Shown: positions 1-6,184, numbered from the stretch's first letter. The stretch is DNA of 8,803 nucleotides from Thermoleophilia bacterium (GCA_025964455.1 JAOPYU010000241.1:1-8803), one strand, 5' to 3'. Made by a program: numbers and translations. The notes: a model not told the origin generated them from the letters alone.

Positions 1-266
1 CCGCCGTCGCTGCACTCGCCATCGGCCCGATCCCGTGGCCCGATCGCGCGGAAGGCGCGCGCAGCCGCGTCGTCGCGCCGCTCCTGGCGCGCCGGCTCGA
101 CACGGTCGCGAAGGCGAACGGCGCGAAGCTCGGTGCCGCACGCTGCGAGCCGACCCGCGATCCGCGCCGCTACACCTGCTCGGTCGTTGGCGCGCCGGAC
201 GGCGTCGAGCTGCGGGTCTCGCGCGGGGCGAATCGTTGGAGCGTGCGAGACGGCGTCGGCAGCTAG
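1..266 (+). CDS. C-terminal end of an unrecognised small protein (5' end outside window)
   Basis: An open frame (first full codon at base 3) runs from the window edge to a TAG stop at 264-266 and gives about 87 residues. It looks coding rather than accidental: the composition is balanced, and the C-terminal half has a Cys pair (RCEPTRDPRRYTC) followed by a beta-rich stretch (VELRVSRGANRWSV). The two cysteines 11 residues apart recall the small secreted or lipoprotein domains of actinobacteria (DUF4333-like), but I cannot assign a family. The start and any signal peptide lie upstream of the window. The stop is only 10 bases before the start of the next gene, and the stop codon itself forms the first bases of that gene's candidate -10 box. 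The overlapping Arg-rich frame from 35 to 466 is rejected as non-coding. Confidence 0.55.
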   Translation, partial: AVAALAIGPIPWPDRAEGARSRVVAPLLARRLDTVAKANGAKLGAARCEPTRDPRRYTCSVVGAPDGVELRVSRGANRWSVRDGVGS

Positions 267-269
267 TCT
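264..269 (+). promoter_or_regulatory. Candidate -10 box (TAGTCT) for a leaderless start
   Basis: TAGTCT matches the actinobacterial TANNNT -10 pattern and ends 7 bases before the ATG at 277. That spacing would put the transcript start at or next to the start codon. No good Shine-Dalgarno sequence is present (only GGGA directly upstream) and no convincing -35 is visible. The box begins with the TAG stop codon of the previous gene. A very similar arrangement precedes the gene starting at 3516 on the minus strand. Confidence 0.4.
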
Positions 270-276
270 GGGACGC

Positions 277-2031
277 ATGCGCCGCCTCGCACACCATCGC
301 CGCCATCGGGCAGCAGCCGCGTTGCTGCTCGTCGCCGTGGCCATCGGCGCTGCCGGCTGCTCGCGCGGCGCGGACGCCGGCGACGATCCGGCCTCGAAGC
401 GCGAGCGTCGCGCAGCGGCACCGGCCACCCTCGAGGTGGCGACGTTCTCCTCGATCGCGCGACTGACGCCGGCGAGCGACCTCGCCTCGCCGATCGCCGG
501 TGACGCGATCGACCTCGAGGCAGCGCGCGGCGAGCGGGAGGGCGGGCAGCTGATCGCGCGCGCACTGCGCGGCACGCCCCGCGTCGTTCTTGAACCCGCT
601 GCGCTCCGCAGCGCGGACGGCGCCCGCATCCCTGCCCGTCGCGTGCACGCCTATCTCGAGCAGGAGCTCGTCGTGCGCCAAGGCTCGCCCAACGGGCGCA
701 GCGGCACCTATGTCGATCCGCTGGTGCCGGCGCGCCGGCGCCCCGTCGAGCTGGGCGGTGACCGACGCCTGATCGCCTGGATCGACGTCGACGTCCCGCT
801 CGATGCGCGGCCCGGCACCTACAGCGGCAGTGTCGCGATCCGCCGCGCCCGCGCCTCCGGCCGTGCCACCGGAGGCGCGGACGGCATCCTCGCCCGCGTC
901 CCGGTGCGCCTCGTGGTGCGCGACGCCACCATCCCGAAGCTCCCGACGCTCCACTCGCACGTCGGCCTGGACCAGTCGCAGCTCGTGCGTTTCGAGGGCG
1001 TCCGCGCCGGAACACCCGAGCTGCGCGACGTCACCGAGCGCTATGCGACCGAGCTCGCCCACGCGCGACTGTCAGTCGGCGACGTCGGCGCGCTGCCGCC
1101 GGGTTCGATGCCCGACGTCGCGACCGACCCGGAGGAGGCTGCCTACCTGCGCCGCGTCTTCACCCGGCGCGGCGTGTCGAGCGTGCGCATCCCCTTCTAC
1201 GTCACGTACCCGTTCAGGGATCCGCTCGGCGCGGACCGCCCCGCCGCGATCGCCTACCTGCGGGCCGCGATGGCCTGGGCGCGCAGCATCGGCGTCGCCG
1301 ACCGGGCGTACGTGTTCGCCTTCGACGAACCCAGTGACGCAGATGCCGGGGCCGTGCGCGAGCTGCACGAGCTGCTGCGCGAGGCCGACCCCGAGCTGCG
1401 CCAGCTCGTCACGCGCGAGGCGTCCGCCCGCCCGTTCGCCGGCAGCGTCGACATCTGGGCGCCGAACATCAAGGCGGACCGGTTCCAGGTCGCCGACGTC
1501 GTGCGTGAGCGCCGCGCCGGGCGTCCGACCTGGTGGTACCCGTCGATCACGTCGTGGCAGCCGTATCCGACCCTGTTCATCGACGATCCGAGGCCGGCCC
1601 CGCGCGCCCTCGGCTGGCTGGCCTTCGAGCGCGGCGTCACCGGCATCCTGTACTGGTCGGCGACCCACTGGCACGAGGTCGAGGATCCGTACGAGGACCC
1701 CGCCACCTACCACGAGCCGGAGGTCGTCGGCAACGGCGACGGCACCCTGATGTATCCCGGTGGCCTCGTCGGCCTGCCCGGCACCCCGGTCCCAAGCGTG
1801 CGCCTCCTGCAGCTGCGCGACGGTATCGAGGACCACGACCTCCTCGCCATGGCGCGCTGCGCCGCCACGCCTGCGGAGCTCGCCGGCATCCGACGCGCCG
1901 TGCACGCCGCCGCCCCCGCCATGGACCGGATCGAGCCGAGCCCCGCGCAGGTGAATGCCCTGCGAAGCGCCGCCTTTTCCGCAATCGAGGCCCGCTCGCC
2001 GCGCCCTGGCTGCGCCCTTACGCAGGGGTAA
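277..2031 (+). CDS. Lipoprotein with GH123/DUF4091-type glycoside hydrolase domain
   Basis: A 584-residue lipoprotein, probably anchored outside the membrane and acting on a glycan. The start at 277 is chosen because it gives a classic lipoprotein signal: RRLAHHRRHR, then a hydrophobic stretch, then lipobox IGAAGC with Cys28. The longer frame from 133 would overlap the previous gene and bury this signal. Residues about 55-220 form a beta-rich N-terminal domain, with a GTYSGSV motif of the kind seen before DUF4091 domains. Residues about 220-530 look like the GH123/DUF4091 barrel (PF13320). FAFDEPSD carries the adjacent Asp350-Glu351 pair; in characterised GH123 beta-N-acetylgalactosaminidases such a pair is catalytic, using substrate-assisted chemistry. 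DIWAPN, GWLAFERGVTGILYWS and the C-terminal RLLQLRDGIEDHDLLAM are family hallmarks. The real substrate is unknown: the DUF4091 group is broad and most members are untested. The metallophosphoesterase gene follows 44 bases downstream. Confidence 0.85.
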   Translation: MRRLAHHRRHRAAAALLLVAVAIGAAGCSRGADAGDDPASKRERRAAAPATLEVATFSSIARLTPASDLASPIAGDAIDLEAARGEREGGQLIARALRGTPRVVLEPAALRSADGARIPARRVHAYLEQELVVRQGSPNGRSGTYVDPLVPARRRPVELGGDRRLIAWIDVDVPLDARPGTYSGSVAIRRARASGRATGGADGILARVPVRLVVRDATIPKLPTLHSHVGLDQSQLVRFEGVRAGTPELRDVTERYATELAHARLSVGDVGALPPGSMPDVATDPEEAAYLRRVFTRRGVSSVRIPFYVTYPFRDPLGADRPAAIAYLRAAMAWARSIGVADRAYVFAFDEPSDADAGAVRELHELLREADPELRQLVTREASARPFAGSVDIWAPNIKADRFQVADVVRERRAGRPTWWYPSITSWQPYPTLFIDDPRPAPRALGWLAFERGVTGILYWSATHWHEVEDPYEDPATYHEPEVVGNGDGTLMYPGGLVGLPGTPVPSVRLLQLRDGIEDHDLLAMARCAATPAELAGIRRAVHAAAPAMDRIEPSPAQVNALRSAAFSAIEARSPRPGCALTQG

Positions 2032-2035
2032 GAAG

Positions 2036-2041
2036 TAGGAT
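2036..2041 (+). promoter_or_regulatory. Possible -10 box (TAGGAT) upstream of the phosphoesterase gene
   Basis: TAGGAT in the 44-base gap after the lipoprotein gene fits TANNNT and would start a transcript near 2048, giving a leader of about 28 bases that contains the ribosome binding site. No recognisable -35 lies 16-18 bases upstream. The gene may instead be read through from the lipoprotein gene. The same hexamer occurs before the minus-strand gene starting at 3516. Confidence 0.25.
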
Positions 2042-2061
2042 CCGAAGCCCATCACGGCCGT

Positions 2062-2069
2062 GAGAAGGA
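2062..2069 (+). promoter_or_regulatory. Strong ribosome binding site that fixes a GTG start
   Basis: GAGAAGGA, 6 bases before the GTG at 2076, is the clearest Shine-Dalgarno sequence in the window. It decides the GTG start of the metallophosphoesterase. Most other genes here lack such a site. Confidence 0.75.
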
Positions 2070-2075
2070 CGCCGC

Positions 2076-3167
2076 GTGAGCTTGATCGAGATCAGTCCCA
2101 GTTCGTTCGCCGCGCCGCGGGTGCGCCCCGGCGGGATGGATCGCGCCGTCCCGTACGAGCCGATGCTCGAGGACCGCAAGCAGGCGGTCGACTGGGTGAC
2201 CAAGGCCGGCATCAAGACCTGGTACGACTCGGGCGCCTACCGGATCCCGCACCTCGTGCTCGATCGGCTGCGCTCGAAGGAGCAGTCGCCGCTGCAGGGA
2301 ACCCCGGGGCCCGCGCTCCCCGACGCGCCCGGCGCCTACCGCGTCGCCGTCATCGGTGACATGGGCGAGGGCACCCCGGCGGAGGAGCGCAACGCCGAGC
2401 AGGTCGCGCGCTGGAAGCCGACGCACGTCGCCACCGTCGGCGACAACGTCTACCCGCTCGGGCGGGAGAAGGACTGGGCAGCGCGGTTCGATCCGCAGTT
2501 CGCCAAGCTGCGCATGTCGACCACCTGGCAGCCGGCCCTCGGCAACCACGACTACTACGCCGGCAACCTCACGCCCTACTTCGATCGGTTCCCGCAGCTG
2601 GCCGGCCGCGCCTACTACACGTGGACGCTTGGCCCCGCGCAGTTCTTCGTGCTCGACACCGAGCAGCGCCTCGATGGCGCCAGCGCCCAGCAGGCATGGC
2701 TCGCTGCCGAGCTCGCCAAGAGCACCGCTCCCTACCGCGTGATCCAGATGCACCGGCCGATGGTCAGCTCGCGTGCGGGATCGATCGGCCGCAACATCCA
2801 CGGCTCGCTCGGTCCGCTGCTCGCCAAGCACGGCGTGCAGCTCGTGCTCGCCGGCCACGAGCACGGCTACGAGCGGTCCAAGGAACTCAACGGGACGACC
2901 TTCATGGTCAGCGGGGGCGGCGGCGCCGCCTCATATGCGTACCTGGGCGACCTGCCGAGCCACACCGCCGTGCGCGGTGCGCGCCACCACCACCTCGAGC
3001 TCTCCTTCGATGCGGCCCAGATGGTCGTGCGCGCCGTCGATGATCGCGGCGTCGCATTCGACTCCACGGTGATCCGACCGCACGCGGCCGTCGTCGCCGC
3101 TGCTCAGACCGGCGCCCAGGCACTCGCCGCCGCGCGCGCCCTCATCGCGCCGCGCGCAGCCGCCTAA
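2076..3167 (+). CDS. Purple-acid-phosphatase-type metallophosphoesterase
   Basis: A 363-residue calcineurin-like metallophosphoesterase predicted to hydrolyse phosphate esters at a two-metal centre. The metal-binding motifs appear in the right order: GDMG (Asp95), GDNVY (Asp123), GNHDYY (Asn157, His158), QMHRPM (His226) and GHEHGYER (His261, His263), followed by MVSGGGGA. The GDxG/GDNxY/GNHD pattern and the SGGGG strand after the last His motif resemble purple or tartrate-resistant acid phosphatases more than the DxH-type enzymes. Residues 1-85 are an extra N-terminal part with no motif I recognise. There is no signal peptide or membrane helix, so it looks cytoplasmic, which is unusual for this subgroup. 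The C-terminus ends in an Ala-rich helix (about 336-363). The GTG start is supported by a strong ribosome binding site. It may be co-transcribed with the lipoprotein gene. Its substrate cannot be read from the sequence. Confidence 0.85.
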   Translation: MSLIEISPSSFAAPRVRPGGMDRAVPYEPMLEDRKQAVDWVTKAGIKTWYDSGAYRIPHLVLDRLRSKEQSPLQGTPGPALPDAPGAYRVAVIGDMGEGTPAEERNAEQVARWKPTHVATVGDNVYPLGREKDWAARFDPQFAKLRMSTTWQPALGNHDYYAGNLTPYFDRFPQLAGRAYYTWTLGPAQFFVLDTEQRLDGASAQQAWLAAELAKSTAPYRVIQMHRPMVSSRAGSIGRNIHGSLGPLLAKHGVQLVLAGHEHGYERSKELNGTTFMVSGGGGAASYAYLGDLPSHTAVRGARHHHLELSFDAAQMVVRAVDDRGVAFDSTVIRPHAAVVAAAQTGAQALAAARALIAPRAAA

Positions 3168-3171
3168 CCGC

Positions 3172-3516
3172 TCAGGCCCAGCCGAGCTCGGTGAGCCGCG
3201 CATCGTCGATGCCGAAGTAGTGCGCCAGCTCGTGCAGCAGCGTGACCCGGATCTCCCGCGCGAGCTCCGCGGCATCCTCGCCGAAGTCCTCGACGAGCGG
3301 CCTCCGGAACACGTAGACGCGGTCCGGCCCCCGCAGGTCCTCTGATCCACCCATCCGTTCGGGGAGCGGGATCCCCTCGTACAGCCCGTACAGGTCGGGG
3401 TCGTGCTCGCACTCGCCCTGCACGATCACCTGCACGTTGTCGAGCAGGTCGCGGAACTGGGCCGGGAGCTCCGCCATGGTGCGTTCGATCGTCTGGTCGA
3501 AGAGGTCGCGGGCCAT
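3172..3516 (-). CDS. Minimal MMP-like zinc metallopeptidase (PF06262/DUF1025 family)
   Basis: A 114-residue protein of the small MMP-like zincin family. The C-terminal helix carries HELAHYFGID: His95 and His99 as zinc ligands, Glu96 as catalytic base, and the downstream Gly102 and Asp104 typical of this family, which ends soon afterwards (RLTELGW). The N-terminal part (ERTMAELPAQFRDLLDNVQV) and the central YGLYEGIPLPER and DRVYVFRRPLVEDF segments also fit. The protein is full length for the family and has no signal peptide, so it should be cytoplasmic. The biological substrate of the family is, as far as I know, not established. The ATG at 3516 is preceded 6 bases upstream by TAGGAT, read either as a -10 box of a leaderless gene or as a weak AGGA ribosome binding site. 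Its stop lies 4 bases from that of the convergent phosphoesterase gene, and it diverges from the MFS gene. Confidence 0.85.
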   Translation of the reverse strand: MARDLFDQTIERTMAELPAQFRDLLDNVQVIVQGECEHDPDLYGLYEGIPLPERMGGSEDLRGPDRVYVFRRPLVEDFGEDAAELAREIRVTLLHELAHYFGIDDARLTELGWA

Positions 3517-3522
3517 GCGGGG

Positions 3523-3528
3523 ATCCTA
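3523..3528 (-). promoter_or_regulatory. Candidate -10 box (TAGGAT) for the minimal zincin
   Basis: Read on the minus strand, TAGGAT is followed by CCCCGC and then the ATG at 3516. A TANNNT hexamer 6 bases before the start codon is the arrangement expected of an actinobacterial leaderless promoter. The embedded AGGA could alternatively act as a ribosome binding site at 7-base spacing, so the two readings cannot be separated from sequence. No clear -35 is visible. Confidence 0.4.
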
Positions 3529-3573
3529 TGTGTGCTGGCCTCCCCGAGCGGCGCCGGCCGTGGGCCCGGCTGG

Positions 3574-3579
3574 CATGAT
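3574..3579 (+). promoter_or_regulatory. Weak -10-like CATGAT before the MFS transporter start
   Basis: CATGAT lies 6 bases before the GTG at 3586 and differs from TANNNT only at the first base. It is listed because the spacing matches the two better leaderless candidates in this window and because no Shine-Dalgarno sequence precedes this GTG. If the start is instead the upstream GTG at 3532, this site has no meaning. Confidence 0.2.
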
Positions 3580-3585
3580 GCGCTG

Positions 3586-4938
3586 GTGCACGACGACCAG
3601 CCCACCGATCGGCTCGGCCTGCCCGCGATCGCGTGGGCGATCTACGACTTCGGATACTCGCTCTTCGCCTTCGTGCTCTTCGCGCGTTACCTGAGCGACT
3701 GGCTCATCTCCGACCTCGGCCACCCCGACTGGGTGTACACCTCCGGGCAGGCGGTGGCGGCCCTGTCGCTGCTCCTGATCATGCCCTTCGCCGGGGTCGC
3801 CGCCGACGTCATCGGCAAGCACCGGCCGCTGCTGGCGCTCTTCACCGCGACCGCTGCGATCGCCGGCGGGCTCGTCGGCGTCATCAGCCCGGACATCGGT
3901 GCGCTCGGCGTGCTGCCGCTGCTCATGCTCGGCACGATCTCCGCCGCGAGCACCGGCCTCGCGTTCGCCCAGTTCGACCCGATGCTCGCATCCGTGGCGC
4001 CGCGTCGCAGCTGGAACGTGATGTCGGGCGTCGCGGTCGCCGCGGGCTACCTCGGCATCATCGTGTGGCTGCTGCTGCTCGCCGATCCGATCGTCGGGGA
4101 AGGTGACAAGCAGGCCGCGTTCCTGCCCGCGGCCGTGCTGTTCGCGCTGCTCTCGCTGCCGGTGCTGCTCTTCGCGCACGAGCCCCCGCGCACGGAGCCG
4201 CGTGATGTGAACGGCGCTCGCGGCATCTGGCGGGCCGCCCGGACCGAGCAGCGTGGCGCGCTCACCCGGCTGCGGGGCGAGCGCCCGGTCGTGCGGCTGC
4301 TGCTCGGGCGCCTGCTCTACGCCGACGCGGTCGGCACCGTCAACGTGTTCGCCGTCGTGTACATGTCTCGCCTCGGCGGCTTCTCCGAATCGGACAAGAA
4401 CAACGTCACGCTGCTCGTGGTCCTGTGCGCGGGAGTCGGGGCACTGCTCGCCGGAGCGCTCGCGCGCCGGGTCGGCCCTCGCAAGACGCTCATGGGCATC
4501 ATCCCGATCTTCGCTGCGGGCATCGTCGGAACCGCGCTTGCCGGCGAGCCGTGGACGGTCTGGGTGCTGGCGCCGGTGCTGGGGGTCTCGCTCGGCACGG
4601 TCTACACGGTCGATCGCGTGTTCCTGCTCGCGCTGACGCCGCCGGAGCTGCGCGGCGAGATCTTCGGCTTCTTCAACCTGATCGGGCGTGTCGCCCAGGC
4701 GCTCGGGCCGTTCATCCTCTGGGGCGGCGTCATCTTCGTGCTGCACGACCTGACCGGTTGGCTCAACGCACTCGACGCGAGCCGCGTGTCACTCGTGCTG
4801 ATCTCGATCGCGGCGCTCTGCGGGCTGCTCGTGATCCGGCCGCTCGACGACCAGCACGCGGCGACGCTGCAGGCGCAGGGCGGCGGCGGAGGCGACGCAG
4901 CTGACGAGCCTGCCCTCGCCGCGTCGTCATCCGACTGA
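3586..4938 (+). CDS. UMF1/Atg22-type MFS transporter, 12 predicted membrane helices
   Basis: A 450-residue inner-membrane transporter of the major facilitator superfamily. The opening WAIYDFGYSLFAFVLF resembles the conserved WxxYDFxNS start of the UMF1/Atg22-like family (PF11700), and TPPELRGEIFGFFNLIGR followed by AQALGP resembles its late cytoplasmic-loop signature. Twelve hydrophobic segments can be placed at roughly 11-33, 50-75, 82-102, 105-128, 145-167, 177-197, 236-260, 273-293, 301-320, 323-348, 366-388 and 401-420. A charged central loop (198-235) and a Gly/Ala/Asp-rich cytoplasmic tail (421-450) complete it. Substrate unknown; Atg22 proteins are linked to amino-acid efflux, but that does not carry over safely to bacteria. 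Start: GTG at 3586 is preferred because family members begin shortly before YDF. GTG at 3532, with GGGGA upstream, would add 18 residues. The open frame from 3403 overlaps the divergent zincin and is rejected. It ends 3 bases from the convergent CHAP gene. Confidence 0.85.
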   Translation: MHDDQPTDRLGLPAIAWAIYDFGYSLFAFVLFARYLSDWLISDLGHPDWVYTSGQAVAALSLLLIMPFAGVAADVIGKHRPLLALFTATAAIAGGLVGVISPDIGALGVLPLLMLGTISAASTGLAFAQFDPMLASVAPRRSWNVMSGVAVAAGYLGIIVWLLLLADPIVGEGDKQAAFLPAAVLFALLSLPVLLFAHEPPRTEPRDVNGARGIWRAARTEQRGALTRLRGERPVVRLLLGRLLYADAVGTVNVFAVVYMSRLGGFSESDKNNVTLLVVLCAGVGALLAGALARRVGPRKTLMGIIPIFAAGIVGTALAGEPWTVWVLAPVLGVSLGTVYTVDRVFLLALTPPELRGEIFGFFNLIGRVAQALGPFILWGGVIFVLHDLTGWLNALDASRVSLVLISIAALCGLLVIRPLDDQHAATLQAQGGGGGDAADEPALAASSSD

Positions 4939-4945
4939 CAGTCAG
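4935..4945. repeat. Short perfect inverted repeat spanning two convergent stop codons
   Basis: CTGAC-A-GTCAG has 5-base arms around one base and contains both the TGA of the MFS gene (4936-4938) and the TCA (minus-strand TGA) of the CHAP gene (4942-4944). The arms are partly forced by the two facing stop codons. The loop is too short and there is no T-run, so it is not a normal intrinsic terminator. Only 3 bases separate the genes. Confidence 0.5.
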
Positions 4946-5931
4946 CCGCCCTGCGGCGTGATGAAGCCCATCATGCGCGTGTCGCCCTGCTTGTACGAGG
5001 ATTCCTTGACGGCGTCGCTCTCGTTGCCGCCGATGGTGTGGACGGTGCCGTCGGGATCGACCTTCGTGACGACCGCCACGTGGTCCACGCTCGAGCCGCG
5101 CTCCCAGTCGATGAGCACCAGGTCGCCGGGCTTGGGCGTCGCCTTGGCGCGATCGGTCCAGGTGCCGTTGGCCTTGGCGTGCGCGATCATCGCGACCGTG
5201 TAGTCCTCACCCTTGCCGCCCTTGCCGAATGGCACGCCGGCCTGCTTCCAGACGTACGAGGCGAAGTCGGCGCACCACGGCTCGGCCGCGTTGGGATCCT
5301 CACCCGGCCCGGTCACCGCGCCTCGGTAGCGCTTGATGTTGCCGGCCTTGTCGTTGTCGGCTCCGGCATCTTCCTTGACGCCCTTGGCGAGCTCGGCCTT
5401 GGCCGCCGCCACGATCTTGTCGCGAACGCCGCCGTCAGCGCCGAGCGGGGGCGCCTCCGGCAGCTTGCCATCCTTGTGCTGGGAGACATCGTCGCCCGGC
5501 GAGGTCGGTCGCTGGACCGGCGACTGGGTCGGCGACTGCGTCGGGGACTGCCCGCCGCATCCACATCCGGTCGCGCCTGCGCCGGGTGCACCGCCTCCTG
5601 AGACGGGGCCGGGCGGCGTGCCGAGCTGGCCCGCGCCTCCCATCGCCGACAGCACCGCTGCGAGCTGGCTGAGCGCGCCCTGCAGCTGCGCGATGGCCGT
5701 GGCGATGTCGCCCGCGGGTGCTCCCGGTGGCGGGGCGATCGGGCCTCCACCGAGCACCGGCGACGATCCGGCCGCTGGAGCTGCACCGGTCGACGGCAGC
5801 GCCGCGCCGTTCATGCTCGAGAGCGAGGACGTTTCGCCACCCACGGTCGATGCGCCGACCACGGTCGCCGGCAACGCCGGTGCCATGCCTATGCCACTGA
5901 TGGTTCCCCCCATGCCACCAAGGTGCGGCAC
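4942..5931 (-). CDS. CHAP-domain cysteine peptidoglycan hydrolase with low-complexity N-terminus
   Basis: A 329-residue protein with a C-terminal CHAP domain (about residues 165-325), a fold used by amidases and endopeptidases that cut peptidoglycan. EPWCADFASYVWKQAGVPF places the catalytic Cys220, VDHVAVVTKV gives His284, and IGGN gives Asn303 as the likely third residue; PKPGDLVLIDW is also typical. Residues 1-150 are rich in Gly, Pro, Ala and Ser, with an amphipathic helix (about 75-97), a GCGCGG run and a (SPTQ)-type repeat at 129-140. No signal peptide, lipobox or membrane helix is visible, so either export is non-classical or the start is wrong. The start is uncertain: GTG at 5931 has no ribosome binding site, an in-frame stop lies at 5962-5964, and ATG codons at 5913 and 5886 are alternatives. 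It converges with the MFS gene. The non-coding DNA upstream should hold its promoter. Confidence 0.8.
   Translation of the reverse strand: MPHLGGMGGTISGIGMAPALPATVVGASTVGGETSSLSSMNGAALPSTGAAPAAGSSPVLGGGPIAPPPGAPAGDIATAIAQLQGALSQLAAVLSAMGGAGQLGTPPGPVSGGGAPGAGATGCGCGGQSPTQSPTQSPVQRPTSPGDDVSQHKDGKLPEAPPLGADGGVRDKIVAAAKAELAKGVKEDAGADNDKAGNIKRYRGAVTGPGEDPNAAEPWCADFASYVWKQAGVPFGKGGKGEDYTVAMIAHAKANGTWTDRAKATPKPGDLVLIDWERGSSVDHVAVVTKVDPDGTVHTIGGNESDAVKESSYKQGDTRMMGFITPQGG
5512..5547. repeat. Three imperfect 12-base tandem units inside the CHAP gene
   Basis: Units CTGGACCGGCGA, CTGGGTCGGCGA and CTGCGTCGGGGA follow each other, with a partial fourth (CTG) next. They encode the Ser/Pro/Thr/Gln repeat in the linker before the CHAP domain. 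In-frame 12-base units allow the linker to change length by slippage without a frameshift. Confidence 0.7.
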
Positions 5932-5944
5932 GATGCGCCATCGC

Positions 5945-5971
5945 GTATCGGGGAGAACTACCTAAGTTGGG
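5945..5971 (-). promoter_or_regulatory. Weak sigma-28 (FliA)-like promoter candidate for the CHAP gene
   Basis: On the minus strand, CCCAACTT, 11 bases, then CCCGATAC. The second element matches 6 of 8 positions of the FliA -10 GCCGATAA and the spacing of 11 is right, but the -35-like element is poor. It lies 13 bases before the GTG at 5931. If real it would link this cell-wall hydrolase to flagellar or another alternative-sigma regulation. Confidence 0.2.
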
Positions 5972-6081
5972 GCTGCTCGCGAGGCACTCGTACGTGGAGC
6001 GCGCGGAAGATTGGTGCATTCGTAGGCGATCGCGTCACGATCGGACCAATCCGTGGCGCAGCGCACGCAGATCGGTGCTGG

Positions 6082-6100
6082 CGTTGCCGCCGAAGCAACG
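6082..6100. other. Hairpin between the ImmA-like and CHAP genes
   Basis: CGTTGC and GCAACG form a perfect 6-base stem around a 7-base loop (CGCCGAA on the plus strand). It lies about 85 bases after the stop of the ImmA-like gene in its direction of transcription. No T-run follows on the minus strand, so it is at best a weak or factor-assisted terminator. It could also be an operator. Confidence 0.35.
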
Positions 6101-6184
6101 AAACGACCAATGTGTGGACGTCGGCGGGGCGGAGCCGGGCTGGGGCGGGTCGGCCGGGCACCGATCCCAGGGTCACGCGTCTGC

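Larger units (their letters stand above)
5932..6184. other. 253-base intergenic region between two minus-strand genes
   Basis: No gene is supported here; the frames crossing it are Arg-rich continuations from elsewhere. It should contain the promoter of the CHAP gene and the 3' region of the ImmA-like gene. It is visibly less GC-rich than its flanks around 5945-6060 and 6095-6115. Contents noted: a sigma-28-like candidate (5945-5971), a separated inverted repeat GATTGGT/ACCAATC (6009-6015 and 6045-6051), two CGATCG sites 11 bases apart (6027-6032, 6038-6043) and a hairpin (6082-6100). Confidence 0.6.

Noticed and set aside
133..276. Longer start for the GH123-type lipoprotein
   Set aside because: It would overlap the previous gene and place 48 Arg/Ala-rich residues before a perfect lipoprotein signal peptide starting at 277.
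1072..2055. 327-residue open frame opposite the lipoprotein gene
   Set aside because: Composition is Arg/Gly/Ala-rich without motifs; it is the usual antisense frame of high-GC coding DNA over a clearly recognised gene.
2052..2864. 270-residue minus-strand frame opposite the metallophosphoesterase
   Set aside because: The plus strand carries all metal-binding motifs and a strong ribosome binding site; this frame has none.
3526..4746. 406-residue minus-strand frame opposite the MFS transporter
   Set aside because: Very rich in Glu, Arg, Gln and His with no hydrophobic core; it mirrors membrane-helix codons of the real gene.
6082..6100. Intrinsic terminator for the minus-strand operon
   Set aside because: The stem is perfect, but no T-run follows on the minus strand and the stop is about 85 bases away; kept only as a hairpin.
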